From assembly GCA_030612095.1 (NCBI GenBank), contig JAUWOO010000118.1, forward strand, positions 1-5,324: a DNA stretch of 5,324 nucleotides, read 5' to 3'. Positions 1 to 5,101 of this stretch are shown piece by piece. The notes under the pieces were generated by a model. That model had not been told where the DNA came from. It was given only the letters and a program-made list of their open reading frames with translations, and ran no database searches. The first letter of the stretch is position 1. Each line of letters starts with the position of its first letter. The DNA is from Thermoplasmatota archaeon (GTDB lineage: Archaea > Thermoplasmatota > E2 > DHVEG-1). The translations under genes were made by a program, and so were the position numbers.

Positions 1-46
1 CGACAAAGAAATCAAAGAGGCTCTATTGAAAAGGTATTCTGAATGA
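1..46 (+). CDS. C-terminal tail of an antitoxin (VapB-like), cut by the window edge
   Basis: Only the last 14 residues are visible (DKEIKEALLKRYSE, then TGA at 44-46). The tail aligns without gaps to the end of the intact antitoxin at 242-478 (MKEIKRELANRYEE) with 8 of 14 identities in the pattern KEIK..L..RY.E, so it is probably a paralogous antitoxin whose C-terminal helix binds a PIN toxin. Its stop overlaps the ATG of the next frame (ATGA at 43-46), the tight coupling typical of toxin-antitoxin operons. The DNA-binding half lies outside the window, so its fold cannot be confirmed. Confidence 0.55.
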   Translation, partial: DKEIKEALLKRYSE

Positions 47-204
47 GACTCATCGCTGATTCAAATGAAATTATTTCTGCTTTGATAAAAGAAGGAATGA
101 CCAGAACAATCATCACATCTGATAGAATTGAGTTATGCGCAATGCTAGAAGCCGCTAAGTTATTAGGAATGAAATGTACCACTACCCCATTGCCGAAAGT
201 TTAA
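43..204 (+). pseudogene. Truncated PIN-domain toxin (VapC-like remnant)
   Basis: The frame starts at the ATG overlapping the preceding antitoxin stop and runs 53 codons to TAA at 202-204. The beginning (MRLIADSNEIISALIKEG) has the look of a PIN-domain first strand and helix, with the usual first metal-binding Asp at residue 6 in a DSN motif, followed by a TRxII segment common in archaeal PIN toxins. PIN toxins are normally about 125-140 residues; here the protein ends with a short stretch, GMKCTTTPLPKV, that I do not recognise. The middle acidic residue and the C-terminal DxxxIA and D-rich motifs are missing. I checked the two other forward frames after residue 34 and found no continuation, so an internal deletion fits better than a simple frameshift. 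It could instead be a genuine short protein, but nuclease activity is unlikely. Confidence 0.55.
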
Positions 205-205
205 T

Positions 206-232
206 TAGGTAGTTTAACTATAGTATTACCTA
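206..232 (+). promoter_or_regulatory. Probable promoter/operator of the vapBC module
   Basis: A 6-bp inverted repeat, TAGGTA at 206-211 and TACCTA at 227-232, brackets an AT-rich core that contains a TATA-like stretch (TTTAACTATA, 213-222) and the small palindrome ACTATAGT (217-224). The TATA-like stretch lies about 25 bases before the ATG at 242, and no ribosome-binding site precedes that ATG, which fits a leaderless mRNA. AbrB-fold antitoxins usually repress their own promoter through such dyads. That this dyad is the operator is inference. Confidence 0.4.
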
Positions 233-241
233 GTGGTTTAA

Positions 242-478
242 ATGATAACTAAAAATGTATTAGCAAAAGGTCAGATAGTAATCCCTAAAACAATCCGAGA
301 TCTTTTAGGGGTTAATGTAGGTGATAAGATGATAGTTGACGTTGAGAATGGGAAGATAATACTCTCAAAAAAACAGAATATAGTAGATGCGTTTTTAGAG
401 GTATGCAAAAGAAGTCCAGGTAAAATTTCGATGAAGGAAATTAAAAGAGAGTTAGCGAACAGATATGAGGAGGATTAG
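242..478 (+). CDS. vapB: AbrB/SpoVT-fold antitoxin, VapB type
   Basis: A 78-residue protein. Residues 1-46 form a swapped-hairpin AbrB/MazE/SpoVT DNA-binding domain, recognised from the signature KGQIVIPKTIRDLLGVNVGD (residues 9-28) followed by the strands MIVDVENGKIIL. Residues 47-78 are predicted helical and charged and would be the part that wraps around and neutralises the PIN toxin. The toxin gene follows after only 3 bases, so the two are co-transcribed. In this family the antitoxin blocks the toxin's active site and, as a dimer or complex, binds the operon promoter; a candidate operator lies just upstream. The length is normal for the family. The ATG at 242 begins right at the conserved N-terminal strand, so the start is secure although no ribosome-binding site is visible. 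Confidence 0.9.
   Translation: MITKNVLAKGQIVIPKTIRDLLGVNVGDKMIVDVENGKIILSKKQNIVDAFLEVCKRSPGKISMKEIKRELANRYEED
467..473 (+). promoter_or_regulatory. Ribosome-binding site that fixes the TTG start of vapC
   Basis: GAGGAGG lies within the last codons of the antitoxin gene and ends 8 bases before the TTG at 482. It matches the archaeal 16S rRNA tail well, and no ATG or GTG gives a better start, so it decides in favour of the rare TTG initiator and implies coupled translation of the pair. Confidence 0.75.
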
Positions 479-481
479 TTT

Positions 482-898
482 TTGTACATTGATTCCAATA
501 TTTTCATTTTTGCCTCAACAGACAAAGGAAAATTGGGTCAAAATTGTAGGGGAATTATCAGACTTATAAACGAACAAAAGATAGCCTGTGCGGCATCATT
601 TCTTGTAGTAGATGAAGTAATGTGGATTTTGAAGAAAAATGTTGGAAGAGATGATGCTATCAAAATTACAAAGGCTATGCTTTCAATGCCGATAAAATGG
701 GTTGAGGTTAATAGATCGGTTATTATCAAAATGATAGATATTTTTGAAAAAACCACACTTGACCCAAGGGATGCCATTCACATTGCATCGATGAAAGAGT
801 TGGGATTATCATCCATAGTAAGTGAAGATAATGATTTTGATAAAATAGGCGGAATTGAGAGAATTGACGCATCAAAATGCATTAAAAAATACCTTTAG
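482..898 (+). CDS. vapC: PIN-domain ribonuclease toxin, VapC type
   Basis: A 138-residue PIN-domain protein of normal length. The four acidic positions expected for Mg2+/Mn2+ binding are present: D4 in MYIDSNIF, E45 in VVDEVMWIL, D97 in LDPRDAIHIAS, and D116/D118 in SEDNDFDKI. The final segment GIERID is also typical. Nothing is truncated, so the enzyme should be active. VapC toxins cleave RNA, often tRNA or rRNA, and are held inactive by the partner antitoxin, here encoded 3 bases upstream. The RNA target cannot be told from the sequence. The start is TTG at 482, placed by the strong ribosome-binding site at 467-473 and by the fact that PIN domains begin almost at once with the hydrophobic strand leading to the first Asp. 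It may also control mobile-region stability, given the neighbouring remnant module, but that is inference. Confidence 0.9.
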   Translation: MYIDSNIFIFASTDKGKLGQNCRGIIRLINEQKIACAASFLVVDEVMWILKKNVGRDDAIKITKAMLSMPIKWVEVNRSVIIKMIDIFEKTTLDPRDAIHIASMKELGLSSIVSEDNDFDKIGGIERIDASKCIKKYL

Positions 899-932
899 AA
901 ATGGAGCTCTGGCATTCTTCAGTTGCTGCTAC

Positions 933-998
933 TTATAGAGTATGAAGTTGGCATATCTGACTAGCACATTTGGAATTTTTTATGTCCCCTATAAACAT
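933..998 (-). pseudogene. Short frame with a strong start signal behind OPT; possible stump of a lost gene
   Basis: On the minus strand GGAGG (1008-1012) follows directly after the OPT stop codon (1013-1015), and an ATG at 996-998 follows after 9 bases. This is an ideal translation start for a second gene of an OPT operon. The frame is only 21 residues, MFIGDIKNSKCASQICQLHTL, before TAA at 933-935. I do not recognise it. It could be the first codons of a gene whose body was lost when the toxin-antitoxin cluster arrived, a genuine micro-protein, or chance. No other long minus-strand frame continues to the left. Confidence 0.3.
976..981 (+). terminator. Possible T-tract terminator of the vapBC operon
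   Basis: A run of six T lies on the plus strand about 80 bases after the toxin stop, in the gap between convergent genes. Archaeal RNA polymerase can stop at such U-tracts without a hairpin. No stem precedes it, so the assignment rests on sequence and position only. Confidence 0.25.
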
Positions 999-1012
999 AA
1001 TTTTATTCCTCC

Positions 1013-3055
1013 TTATCGGGCCTTTTCATTTAGTATCTCTCGTATTGGAATGTATGCAAGTAGTATTGCAATATAAATCCAAACGAGTAAACCCGGCCAC
1101 CATGGAGCTTCTGAAAATAAAGAGAGATTTATACCCATTACAATAAGTATTGCTATAACAACCCCCATTAGTGCTTCCCCTGCCACAAGTCCAGCCGTCA
1201 TTAGCAATCCCGTTCTAATGGCTTTTTCCTTTGGCGTTATTCCAGTTTGCTTGATTGCCAGTTCCCAATCGCTGATTTCTTCTTCCTCTGCACTTCCAAA
1301 CTTTTTCTTGAGTAATCTATCAGTTAGGTATCGTATAATCCCACCAGCAAATATCGGTACTGACAGTGTAAAAGGCAGATATATTCCAATTGCTACCGGT
1401 AAAACAGGCAGATCTATAAGTATCAACACTAATGCTAGCACCATTCCCACCAGAACGTATGGCCATAGCATTTCACCCCCCAGAACTCCTTGTACTATTC
1501 CCTTCATTAGAAATGCTTGTGGTGCTGGGAGTTGTCTGCTCCCAATAGTGAATGCCTTATGTAGTACTGCTACAACTAAACCCACAACACCAGAGATTGC
1601 TAGAACCCCAAGCGTCATCGATATCTGCAATTTTTTAGGTGTTGCACCTAGCATCTGCCCACATGCCATTGACTGCAAAAGATCTCCAGAAATTGATCCG
1701 GCTATGCATATAACCGCTGAAATGAAAATTACAATAGCCATCCCCGCAAGGCCTGTAGCTCCAAACCCCAGCATTATTAGACTGACAATGAGAAGTACTG
1801 CAACTGTTACTCCGGATATAGGGCAGTTTGAAGATCCAACAAGACCCGTTAGATATCCTGCAAGGGCACTAGCTATAAACGCAAAAAGTATTGTTATAAC
1901 GGCCATTATCAGGGAAATTCCAAACATTTCAGAAAGATATACATATAGCAGAAATATAGGTATGATCATTACTACAATAAGCATAAATATAAGTTTGTAG
2001 GAGATGTCTTGATCCGTTCTTTTTTTAGTAGCTACCTGCCCTCCTTTTATTCCTATAACTGCCTCCCGTATGCTGTCAACAAGATTCGTTCGTATGCTCC
2101 ATATTGCATACAAACCTCCAACAAGCATTGATCCAACACCGATGTATCGTATTTGATCTCCCCAGATTTTGAAAAAACCCCATACATGACTACCTAATTC
2201 TAAATTACCATATCCAAATGCTGTAGCGTCGGCTATTTCAACTGGTGTAGTAGGTACTGGGAGTCCCATAGCAAGCACAACAAGCGGTGCAATAATTACC
2301 CAACCGATCAGCCCACCTACAAATACATAGGATGCTATGCGTGACCCTATTATCCATCCAACTCCTAAAAGCGCTGGAGATGTTGTCACCCCGCCATATA
2401 TCCACCCGTCATGGGTTTGCCCACCTATGTCATATTTTCCGATGCTACCGATGTGTTCTATTGTCCCCCTAAACATATTAAGCGATAGTTCACCAAACTT
2501 ATAGAGCGCAGCTACAATGCCCCCCACTGCAAGCCATATACCACTAACTCCACCGTCTTTTTTCTTACCTCCTGCAGTTTCTCCTCCAACAGTGGTAGTC
2601 AAAACAGCGGCTACTGCAACACCCTCAGGAAATGGCAGATCTGTCTTAATGACTAATGCTCTTCTAAGAGGAACCATCCAAAGAACTCCAAGAAGGCCAC
2701 CTAAAAGCGAAATAAGAGTTGTTTCCACATAATGAATTTCGGTCCATACTCCAAGTAAAACCAGGGCAGGGATTGTAAAGATTACACCTGCTGCAATGCA
2801 TTCTCCCGCAGAGGCACCCATTGTAGCAAGGTTTATCTCCAAAATTGTTCCCTTAAATGGCTTGAGGAGGGCAAGTGCCATAACAGCCCCTGGTATAATT
2901 GCAGAAACAGTCATACCAGCATATAATCCAAGATATGCATTTGCTGCCCCCAGTACAATAGCAAGAAATATGCCGACCAAAACTGCTTTTAACGTTAGCT
3001 CAGGTATTGCTTGTTTAGCCGGGATGAAAGATTTAAAATCCTCACGAGAAGTCAT
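1013..3055 (-). CDS. OPT-family oligopeptide/metal-complex transporter
   Basis: A 680-residue integral membrane protein, normal in size for prokaryotic OPT transporters, with about 14-16 hydrophobic segments spread over the whole length. Family blocks occur in order: NAYLGLYAGMTVSA (residues 39-52), ASAGECIAAGVIFTIPAL (81-98), LTGLVGSSNCPISGVT (402-417), GSISGDLLQSMACGQMLG (453-470) with ATPKKLQ next, and an end domain rich in GL.AGEALMG (about 622-631). OPT proteins are cation-coupled carriers that move small peptides or metal-chelate complexes into the cell; the substrate here cannot be read from the sequence. A charged cytoplasmic loop lies at 580-613 (KKK and EEEE clusters). The frame is intact. 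The ATG at 3055 leaves a 20-residue lead before the first helix and has no ribosome-binding site but a TATA-like palindrome about 29 bases upstream, suggesting a leaderless mRNA. The gene behind it in the operon seems to be missing. Confidence 0.9.
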   Translation of the reverse strand: MTSREDFKSFIPAKQAIPELTLKAVLVGIFLAIVLGAANAYLGLYAGMTVSAIIPGAVMALALLKPFKGTILEINLATMGASAGECIAAGVIFTIPALVLLGVWTEIHYVETTLISLLGGLLGVLWMVPLRRALVIKTDLPFPEGVAVAAVLTTTVGGETAGGKKKDGGVSGIWLAVGGIVAALYKFGELSLNMFRGTIEHIGSIGKYDIGGQTHDGWIYGGVTTSPALLGVGWIIGSRIASYVFVGGLIGWVIIAPLVVLAMGLPVPTTPVEIADATAFGYGNLELGSHVWGFFKIWGDQIRYIGVGSMLVGGLYAIWSIRTNLVDSIREAVIGIKGGQVATKKRTDQDISYKLIFMLIVVMIIPIFLLYVYLSEMFGISLIMAVITILFAFIASALAGYLTGLVGSSNCPISGVTVAVLLIVSLIMLGFGATGLAGMAIVIFISAVICIAGSISGDLLQSMACGQMLGATPKKLQISMTLGVLAISGVVGLVVAVLHKAFTIGSRQLPAPQAFLMKGIVQGVLGGEMLWPYVLVGMVLALVLILIDLPVLPVAIGIYLPFTLSVPIFAGGIIRYLTDRLLKKKFGSAEEEEISDWELAIKQTGITPKEKAIRTGLLMTAGLVAGEALMGVVIAILIVMGINLSLFSEAPWWPGLLVWIYIAILLAYIPIREILNEKAR

Positions 3056-3078
3056 TTCAATATAATATATACTTTACA

Positions 3079-3090
3079 TTAATATATTAA
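3079..3090 (-). promoter_or_regulatory. TATA element of the OPT gene
   Basis: TTAATATATTAA is a perfect 12-bp palindrome whose centre lies about 29 bases upstream of the OPT start codon. That is where an archaeal TATA box would sit if transcription began at or next to the ATG, in agreement with the absence of a ribosome-binding site. A second AT-rich stretch (about 3061-3070) lies too close to the ATG to serve a leader. The rest of the 139-base gap up to 3194 shows nothing else I can name. Confidence 0.45.
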
Positions 3091-3194
3091 TTTTGCCAGT
3101 TTAATAAACATCTTGTCCCCACTTGGAATTTGGCCCATAGTTCCTAAACTAGAACCATGAATTGTGTTTATGAACGTTAATGAGAATAATCATT

Positions 3195-4178
3195 CTAGTC
3201 ATGACCGTAACTAGCGTTAGTTGTAACTCCCATTACGCTTGCTTTGATTTTTTCTAGCGAGGTAACATTAACAAGATCGCTAAAAGCATTTTTTTCGCTC
3301 AAGGCCTCAATCGTCTTTTCTATTTCATAAATTGAGATGTTAAACGTCTTTTCAACAGCATTTTTTGTTGTTTGCTCTGGGACTTTCACATAAACATCTG
3401 ATAAAACCTCTAGATGTGTGGAAGCTGCTTCTGTAATCAATTGCTCAAGACTCACTGTGTTTTTACCAAGTTCTTTAGCAACCTCTACCATTTGACAGGA
3501 TTTGTTCAGTCTTTCTTCATATTCCAAAATCAAATTCACAACTAGCTCTGATTTATTTCCTTGGGCTTTTTCTTGTGCTTTTAAAAGTCTTTTTTCTGCG
3601 ATTCTCAAATGGATTTCTGCTGCCACTTCTGGTTGCACTTCCCCCAAGACATCTAATACCCCTTTATTCCCTTCTTTAGAATAATTTATGGCATTCTGTA
3701 TTGATAACTTAGTTTTTTCTGGAACTTGTTGCAGAACCTCTTCTAAAATATCTACATGTATCGATGTGGATACAGCAATAAGTCCCGTCACTTTTGTTAC
3801 ATTCTTTCCAGATTGTTGTGCAGTTTCCACAAGTTCATTGGAATTTTCTAAATTCAGTTTATATTCGTTAACTAAATCATTTACGAATTCTGTTTTGCCA
3901 TTTTCAACCAGTTCTTTGGCTTCTGCTAAACGTAGTTCTGCATAATACGCAAGCTTTTCGGCTTTTGCTAAATCATCAAATGTAAAGAATAAGTCAATAT
4001 TTTCAGAGAATTTCTTAAGGCCATACAACCACGAATCAGGAGTAACCCCCGCGGGCAACAAATCCCTTTGAAAAGCAGGGGGTAACTCTATTTTACTTAC
4101 AGATACACCACTTATACATAGGACTGATGATAAGTTGATCATCATTGCTATTAGCATAAACACAAATATTTTTCTCAT
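3195..4178 (-). CDS. Secreted helical-repeat protein with DUF5667-type module
   Basis: A 327-residue protein. The start at 4178 is chosen over an ATG 39 codons upstream because GGAGG stands 9 bases before it and a signal peptide begins there: MRKIF, a hydrophobic core to about residue 16, and a cleavage region near SVLCISG (18-24). The Cys is not in a proper lipobox, so a lipoprotein is unlikely. Residues 42-61, PAGVTPDSWLYGLKKFSENI, match the opening of DUF5667-like proteins common in methanogenic and related archaea; the function of that family is not known to me. Two copies of an all-helical module follow, at about 74-167 and 188-281, alignable without gaps at an offset of 114 residues (for example AE.RL..A, GKN and VPE in both). 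There is no C-terminal membrane anchor or sorting signal, so it is probably released or held at the S-layer by contacts. It has its own promoter and is separated from OPT by 139 bases. Confidence 0.75.
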   Translation of the reverse strand: MRKIFVFMLIAMMINLSSVLCISGVSVSKIELPPAFQRDLLPAGVTPDSWLYGLKKFSENIDLFFTFDDLAKAEKLAYYAELRLAEAKELVENGKTEFVNDLVNEYKLNLENSNELVETAQQSGKNVTKVTGLIAVSTSIHVDILEEVLQQVPEKTKLSIQNAINYSKEGNKGVLDVLGEVQPEVAAEIHLRIAEKRLLKAQEKAQGNKSELVVNLILEYEERLNKSCQMVEVAKELGKNTVSLEQLITEAASTHLEVLSDVYVKVPEQTTKNAVEKTFNISIYEIEKTIEALSEKNAFSDLVNVTSLEKIKASVMGVTTNASYGHD

Positions 4179-4187
4179 TTTTTTCTT

Positions 4188-4192
4188 CCTCC
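4188..4192 (-). promoter_or_regulatory. Ribosome-binding site that sets the start of the secreted protein
   Basis: GGAGG on the minus strand lies 9 bases before the ATG at 4176-4178. The longer frame starting at 4295 would pass through the TATA-like sequence at 4236-4248 and has no such site, so the internal start is the better one. Confidence 0.75.
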
Positions 4193-4204
4193 ATGTATCA
4201 ACCG

Positions 4205-4219
4205 TGATATTTTTTATCA
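4205..4219 (-). repeat. Small inverted repeat in the leader of the secreted-protein gene
   Basis: TGATA (4205-4209) and TATCA (4215-4219) form a dyad around a T5 spacer, between the TATA-like box and the ribosome-binding site. It could be a regulator site close to the transcription start or a weak RNA hairpin. The stem has only 5 AT-rich pairs, so a protein-binding site is more plausible than a stable structure. Related TGATA words recur further upstream at 4377-4527. Confidence 0.3.
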
Positions 4220-4235
4220 TGTTTAATCTTCCACT

Positions 4236-4248
4236 AATATAATTTAAA
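4236..4248 (-). promoter_or_regulatory. TATA box of the secreted-protein gene
   Basis: On the minus strand the sequence reads TTTAAATTATATT, a good archaeal TATA element, some 60 bases upstream of the ATG at 4178. A start of transcription about 25 bases downstream would give a leader of roughly 35-40 bases that includes the GGAGG ribosome-binding site. Confidence 0.5.
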
Positions 4249-4376
4249 CCTTTTGTGCTAAAAAGGCAATATGGAAAAATAACCTTGGAAACCATTAATT
4301 GAAGTTGGGAAACTCAGCTTAAATTTTGTAATCGCGACATGGATTCGTTAATAGTTAGACATAGATGTAACCAGTA

Positions 4377-4527
4377 TTATAACAAATGTGATATGATTAT
4401 TTTTGTTGATGAGATATGCTATTCTTCCTGTTTTATAACATATATGATATCTATCATCCATGGTAAGTTTTCCAAAAGAATTATACCATTCATTCTAGAA
4501 TCAATCGTTTAATATCAAATATGATAT
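4377..4527. repeat. Three imperfect copies of a TGATAT-containing repeat in the intergenic region
   Basis: TTATAACAAATGTGATAT (4377-4394) and TTATAACATATATGATAT (4433-4450) agree at 16 of 18 positions. A shorter third copy, CAAATATGATAT (4516-4527), agrees with the last 12 bases of the first at 11 positions. Copies two and three also sit in small dyads, ATGAT/ATCAT at 4444-4457 and ATATC/GATAT at 4512-4527. The copies lie 130-290 bases upstream of the promoter at 4236-4248 and could be binding sites of a regulator, or the remains of decayed DNA. The wider stretch 4296-4597 contains no frame I would call a gene. Confidence 0.4.
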
Positions 4528-4575
4528 AACACCCGTACAAAAGCAGTTTTAATGCTATAATTTTCGAAATACTGG

Positions 4576-4583
4576 TATAAAAA
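4576..4583 (+). promoter_or_regulatory. TATA-like element ahead of the small plus-strand frame
   Basis: TATAAAAA stands 61 bases before the ATG at 4637. Transcription starting about 25 bases downstream would begin near 4605, inside the longer version of the small frame (ATG at 4598), which favours the shorter version. In such AT-rich DNA a match of this kind can arise by chance. Confidence 0.3.
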
Positions 4584-4636
4584 GAAAGTGTTAAATAATG
4601 GGTTTTGATTCGACTTTTTTGGGGCGAGGCAATACA

Positions 4637-4741
4637 ATGCTTGATAGTAAAGATTGGAATTTAAACGGACAACGCTTTGGTAAATTAGAATTAGTCGACC
4701 GAGAGATTTTTTTCATCTCATTTAATAGGAGAGATAACTAG
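4637..4741 (+). CDS. Possible 34-residue protein, unrecognised
   Basis: The frame reads MLDSKDWNLNGQRFGKLELV and continues through DREIFFISFNRRDN to TAG at 4739-4741. GAGG at 4626-4629 with 7 bases to the ATG is a reasonable ribosome-binding site, and a TATA-like box lies at 4576-4583. The same frame is open back to an ATG at 4598 (47 residues), which lacks a good site. The stop interlocks with the stop of the convergent membrane-protein gene in a shared CTAG. The composition, mixed charged and hydrophobic, is protein-like, but I recognise no family. It may be a real small protein, the tail of a decayed gene, or chance. Confidence 0.3.
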   Translation: MLDSKDWNLNGQRFGKLELVDREIFFISFNRRDN

Positions 4742-4935
4742 GCGATATTAGACAAGAGACCTTGAATAAAATTAAAGACACCGAGAACATCTAGACCAAT
4801 CAATATACCAAAGAAAACAACTAGCACTAAAAGAACTTTAAGTGCGAATTTAACAAGTTTCCATGCCACAACTACTATGATTATTCCTCCAAGAAAAACA
4901 GCCCACAATGGTAGGGTAAAACCAAATACATCCAT
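4738..4935 (-). CDS. Small two-helix membrane protein
   Basis: A 65-residue, very hydrophobic protein with two predicted membrane helices at about 7-25 and 31-53 joined by a short turn carrying K26, K29 and K33. The positive turn predicts that both ends face outward with the loop in the cytoplasm. There is no signal-peptide cleavage site and no catalytic motif, and I do not recognise the family. The start is supported by GGTGA (4942-4946), complementary to the 16S rRNA tail, 6 bases before the ATG, and by a TATA-like box further upstream. It stands alone: no gene in the same direction overlaps it, and the next minus-strand gene begins more than 500 bases away. Small hydrophobic proteins of this type can be stress-related or subunits of larger complexes; neither can be claimed here. 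Confidence 0.65.
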   Translation of the reverse strand: MDVFGFTLPLWAVFLGGIIIVVVAWKLVKFALKVLLVLVVFFGILIGLDVLGVFNFIQGLLSNIA

Positions 4936-4966
4936 CTCAATTCACCACGTATATAATCCACATACC

Positions 4967-4976
4967 ATATTATAAC
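4967..4976 (-). promoter_or_regulatory. TATA-like box of the small membrane-protein gene
   Basis: The minus strand reads TTATAATATG about 35 bases before the ATG at 4935, which would place the transcript start just ahead of the GGTGA ribosome-binding site. A second match, TTATATAC at about 4949-4956, is too close to the ATG unless transcription starts inside the gene. Confidence 0.4.
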
Positions 4977-4978
4977 AG

Positions 4979-4996
4979 TTTTGAATTATATCAAAA
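4979..4996. repeat. Inverted repeat TTTTGA/TCAAAA
   Basis: A perfect 6-bp dyad (TTTTGA at 4979-4984, TCAAAA at 4991-4996) with a 6-base spacer lies between the membrane-protein promoter and the transposon hairpin. It may be a regulator site of that promoter or lie near the transposon boundary; nothing decides between these. Confidence 0.3.
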
Positions 4997-5032
4997 TTAT
5001 GAATAAACAGACGACATCTCAGGGTGTAAAAC

Positions 5033-5050
5033 CTTGCCTTTCAAGGCAAG
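5033..5050. repeat. Perfect 8-bp hairpin, candidate left-end structure of the TnpB element
   Basis: CTTGCCTT (5033-5040) and AAGGCAAG (5043-5050) pair perfectly around TC; as folded single strand this would be a 7-bp stem with a TTCA loop. It is GC-richer than its surroundings and lies 51 bases before the TnpB start. IS200/IS605-family elements carry subterminal hairpins that the Y1 transposase recognises on single-stranded DNA, so this is a good left-end candidate. A hairpin terminator is less likely because no T-run follows on either strand. Confidence 0.45.
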
Positions 5051-5101
5051 AACCGGAATAACACAAAAGATTAAGTGAGCAATTTACATAATGGGGATAG
5101 G

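Noticed and set aside
538..777. Minus-strand frame of 79 codons opposite the PIN toxin
   Set aside because: It lies entirely inside the convincing toxin gene on the other strand and has no ribosome-binding site or recognisable family.
1218..2000. Plus-strand frame of 260 codons inside the OPT gene, plus shorter ones at 2517-2732 and 2796-3065
   Set aside because: All are antisense shadows of an intact OPT coding sequence; their composition (Ser, Thr, Pro and Ile rich, no domains) is what an antisense membrane-protein gene produces.
3183..3196. AGAAT/ATTCT hairpin at the end of the secreted-protein gene as a terminator
   Set aside because: Only five AT-rich pairs, overlapping the stop codon and without a following T-run on the transcribed strand.
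3502..3945. Plus-strand frames of 60 and 85 codons opposite the secreted protein
   Set aside because: Low-complexity Ser/Thr/Phe-rich translations antisense to a well-supported gene with clear internal repeats.
4179..4295. N-terminal extension of the secreted protein to an ATG at 4295
   Set aside because: The extension would cover the TATA-like box and hide the signal peptide; the ATG at 4178 has a GGAGG site at proper spacing.
4419..4493. Minus-strand frame of 24 codons (MNGIILLENL...) in the gene-poor stretch
   Set aside because: Too short, with no ribosome-binding site and no similarity I can recognise.
4377..4527. CRISPR array
   Set aside because: The repeats are short, imperfect and unevenly spaced (56 and 77 bases), AT-rich, and not accompanied by cas genes.
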